NCBI GenBank assembly: GCA_025997675.1
Contig: BNUX01000044.1
Span: 1 to 24,051, forward strand
Direction of reading: 5' to 3'
Origin: Spirochaetia bacterium
Lineage (GTDB): Bacteria; Spirochaetota; Spirochaetia; Treponematales; Breznakiellaceae
Length of the DNA stretch: 24,051 nucleotides
How positions within the stretch are numbered: the stretch's first letter is position 1; every line of letters begins with the position of its first letter. The notes beneath the pieces were generated by a model. It saw nothing but the letters and a program-made list of their open reading frames with translations. It was not told where the DNA came from and ran no database searches. Below, piece after piece: positions 22,080 to 24,051 of this stretch. The position numbers and the translations under genes were made by a program.

Positions 22080-23687
22080 TTACCCCTCTGACGCGACCGT
22101 CCTTCTTAACCTGACGTTCTCAATATCATAGCTGAACAGTTCCCGAAGGTCGTTAAGCCCCAGTGCCATCAGCGCCATGCGGTCTATGCCGATGCCCCAG
22201 GCCGCCACCGGAACGTTAACCCCCAGGCTGGCGGTGACCTCCGGGCGGAAGATGCCGGAACCGCCCAGCTCGAACCAGCCAAGGACCGGGTGCTTGATGT
22301 GGACTTCCACCGAGGGTTCGGTGAAGGGGAAATAGCCGGGGACGTACTTTACTTCCTTGGCCCCCGCCACTTCCCGGGCAAACATGTCCAGCATCCCCAG
22401 CAGGGTCTTGAGGTTCACGTCCTCCCCCAGGACGATGCCTTCGGTCTGGTAGAAGTCCGAAAGGTGGGTGGCGTCCACCTTGTCATACCGGAAACAGCGG
22501 AGGATGCCGAAGTACTTGCCGGGGATCTTCGCCTTGGGCAGGGTTTTGGCGGAAAGTACCGTACCCTGGCTACGGAGGATGAGCCGCCTGGTGAACTCCT
22601 TATCAAAGGCGTAGTTCCAGCCCCGGCTCCCGGTTGTGCCGCCATCCTCGTGGGCTGCGGATACGTTGGATAGCCAGGGCTCCTCGATGGCCTTGGCCTT
22701 GTCGGGGTCCGCAATATGGTACACATCGTGGATATCCCGGGCGGAGTGGAACTGGGGCATAAAGAGGGCATCGGAGTTCCAGAACTCGGTCTCCACCAGG
22801 GGGCCGTCGAATTCCTCAAAGCCCAGGGAGGAAAGTTTGTCCTTTACATCCTCCAGGAATTTTGCGTAGGGATTTGTCCTGCCGACGATGAGCCGGGTGG
22901 GGGGGACCTGTACATTGTAGGAACGGAAGGTCCTGCCCTTCCAACCGCCTGATTCCAGCATTTCCGCCGTCAGGGTCCCGATTTCGTCCCCGACGATCCC
23001 CGCAGCCTTGAGGCCGGTCACCACGGGTTCCCAGTCGGGGGTAAAGCCGAATACCACGGTTTCCCGGTCCGTCTGACGGAAGGGCGCGTCTGCGGCGCCC
23101 CGCTTCTTGGCGATGCCCCCTATGACGGCTTTTTCTGCGGCGGAAAGTGCCGCCTCGGGCAGGAGGCCCCCATCGGTTTCGAAAGACTTATCCAAAAGAC
23201 CCCGGATAAGGGCGTAGTGGTCTGCGGCGGGACCGGTAACGGGGCGGCCGTTTTTCAACTGATCCGGGGGCAGGGCAATGATAACCCGCTTGTCGCTGTC
23301 CATAGCGAAGAGGCCCAGCTTGGAGAGGCTTCCAAAGGCGCTCCCCACGTCCTTATTGTCAAGACCCAGGGTTTGGGCAATTTCCGGAAGCTGCAATCCG
23401 GGTTTCAGGCGAACCAACTCCAGAATTCGCTCCTCGGGGCTGCCTTTTTCCTTCCAGGCCCGGCCTAAATCGGTCAATTCATAGAAAATACCGGTTTCCC
23501 GGCGGATTTCATGAACAATACCCTTCCCCGCAAGCCAGGACAGGGCCTGGTTGCCGTTCCCGCTCTTAAACCCCAGGTCTTTTTCGACCTTTTCCACCGT
23601 AAGCTCATCATCCTTTGTATAGGCCAGGATGATCCGGACTTCCAGGGGGTGCAAGTTCTTTACCGTGTTCTGAATATCGATACCCAT
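22080..23687 (-). CDS. pheS: Phenylalanyl-tRNA synthetase alpha subunit, archaeal/eukaryotic type
   Basis: PheS charges tRNA-Phe with phenylalanine together with the beta subunit PheT. The 535-residue protein is far longer than the usual bacterial PheS (about 330). Residues about 1-80 form helix-turn-helix-like domains (EVRIILAYTKDDELTVEKV, QALSWLAGKGIVHEIRRET) as in archaeal and eukaryotic enzymes. The class II catalytic core shows FDGPLVETEFWNSDALFMPQ, HSARDIHDVY, RCFRYDKVDATHLSDFYQTE, WFELGGSGIFRPEV and motif 3 GIGIDRMALM. Spirochaetes are known to carry this archaeal-type PheRS. pheT is not adjacent. The start ATG lacks a clear Shine-Dalgarno. It is followed 3 bases later by dsdA, and the 84 bases before it show no convincing promoter. 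Confidence 0.95.
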   Translation of the reverse strand: MGIDIQNTVKNLHPLEVRIILAYTKDDELTVEKVEKDLGFKSGNGNQALSWLAGKGIVHEIRRETGIFYELTDLGRAWKEKGSPEERILELVRLKPGLQLPEIAQTLGLDNKDVGSAFGSLSKLGLFAMDSDKRVIIALPPDQLKNGRPVTGPAADHYALIRGLLDKSFETDGGLLPEAALSAAEKAVIGGIAKKRGAADAPFRQTDRETVVFGFTPDWEPVVTGLKAAGIVGDEIGTLTAEMLESGGWKGRTFRSYNVQVPPTRLIVGRTNPYAKFLEDVKDKLSSLGFEEFDGPLVETEFWNSDALFMPQFHSARDIHDVYHIADPDKAKAIEEPWLSNVSAAHEDGGTTGSRGWNYAFDKEFTRRLILRSQGTVLSAKTLPKAKIPGKYFGILRCFRYDKVDATHLSDFYQTEGIVLGEDVNLKTLLGMLDMFAREVAGAKEVKYVPGYFPFTEPSVEVHIKHPVLGWFELGGSGIFRPEVTASLGVNVPVAAWGIGIDRMALMALGLNDLRELFSYDIENVRLRRTVASEG

Positions 23688-23771
23688 AGGCAGAGGATAC
23701 CGGTTTCAGGGAGCTTTGAGAAGAGGCGTGGCCGGTGCATACTTGCTCAGTAATATCCACCGAAAGCCTAA

Positions 23772-24051
23772 TTACAGCCCTTCCAGTTCGGCTACCGGCA
23801 AGCCGGTTACATCGGCAATCTGTTTAAGCGGCATCCCTGTTTTTTTAAGATTCGTTGCCGTAAGCCGCAAACCCTTTTCAAAACCTTTTTCCAAGCCTTC
23901 TTCGCGCCCCCTTTCGATACCCCTCTCGATACCTTTCTCGATACCCCGCGCTTCAAACTCTGCGGTTACCCCCATCCGTTCGAGCGTTTCATAGAACTTT
24001 CTTGTCTCGTTCATTTTGATTGCCTCCATAGCATCGTAGTTCGCCTTTAGT
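23772..24051 (-). CDS. C-terminal part of an Rpn-family/PD-(D/E)XK putative transposase-nuclease, cut by window edge
   Basis: The frame is open to the right edge, so the 5' end lies outside; about 92 codons are visible. The visible part has a helical segment (MNETRKFYETLERMGVTAEFE), then repeated four-residue units of the type G-x-E-x (GIEKGIERGIERGREEGLEKGFEKG-like, partly shown), and ends with KQIADVTGLPVAELEGL. This tail is characteristic of Rpn (recombination-promoting nuclease/putative transposase) proteins, whose N-terminal nuclease domain would be upstream. The ATG at 24029 is probably internal. Whether the full gene is intact cannot be judged. It is upstream of pheS on the same strand, 84 bases away. 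Confidence 0.75.
   Translation of the reverse strand, partial: LKANYDAMEAIKMNETRKFYETLERMGVTAEFEARGIEKGIERGIERGREEGLEKGFEKGLRLTATNLKKTGMPLKQIADVTGLPVAELEGL
23912..23947 (-). repeat. Three tandem 12-base units in the Rpn tail
   Basis: Units TTTCGATACCCC (23912-23923), TCTCGATACCTT (23924-23935) and TCTCGATACCCC (23936-23947), as read on the + strand, are near-identical and encode G-I-E-K/R repeats on the minus strand. More diverged units continue to about 23870. Unit length is a multiple of three, so gain or loss keeps the frame. Confidence 0.7.

Noticed and set aside
1..24051. CRISPR array, insertion sequence ends or rRNA
   Set aside because: No regularly spaced direct repeats, no transposase with terminal inverted repeats and no rRNA-like sequence were seen.

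Overview
The window looks like a chromosomal segment of a fairly GC-rich spirochaete, most likely a treponeme. Four points support this: the gene order fliR-flhB-flhA-flhF-flhG-(membrane protein)-fliA-fapA; a long archaeal-type PheRS alpha subunit, which is typical of spirochaetes; a lipoprotein FKBP; and an Rpn-type nuclease tail. The species cannot be named from the sequence alone.

Left block (1-10302, all + strand). This is the distal part of a large flagellar operon. It starts inside fliR and continues through flhB, flhA, flhF, flhG, a two-TM acidic-tailed protein, sigma-28 (fliA), a Jag_N-FapA (DUF342) protein, a small hydrophilic protein, and a TM/coiled-coil/HTH-like protein resembling SwrB/DUF6115. 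Genes overlap or sit a few bases apart, with one 73-base gap before flhA, so they probably form one transcription unit coupling the type III export gate, flagellar placement GTPase/ATPase and the late-gene sigma factor.

Middle block (10303-16935). A tRNA-Phe(GAA) with its own good promoter is followed 61 bases later by a complete four-gene Wadjet (JetABCD) anti-plasmid system: kleisin-like JetA, small winged-helix-type JetB, SMC-like ATPase JetC and Toprim nuclease JetD. All three gene junctions are ATGA overlaps. JetA has no visible Shine-Dalgarno; a TTGACA promoter placed so that transcription would start at the ATG suggests a leaderless message. The set sits between conserved housekeeping regions next to a tRNA, as expected of an acquired defence module, but no second copy of the tRNA 3' end was seen.

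Right block (16936-24051). This holds an FKBP-type prolyl isomerase lipoprotein and a DksA/TraR-type zinc-finger protein (+ strand). Converging on them is a minus-strand pair, a REC-(STAS-like)-REC response regulator followed by a PHP-family histidinol-phosphatase-like enzyme. A 69-residue single-TM protein (+) overlaps at its 3' end with dsdA (-). dsdA follows pheS by 3 bases, and the 3' part of an Rpn-family gene enters from the right edge.

No stretch longer than 300 bases lacks a gene. No CRISPR array, insertion sequence, rRNA or replication origin was seen.
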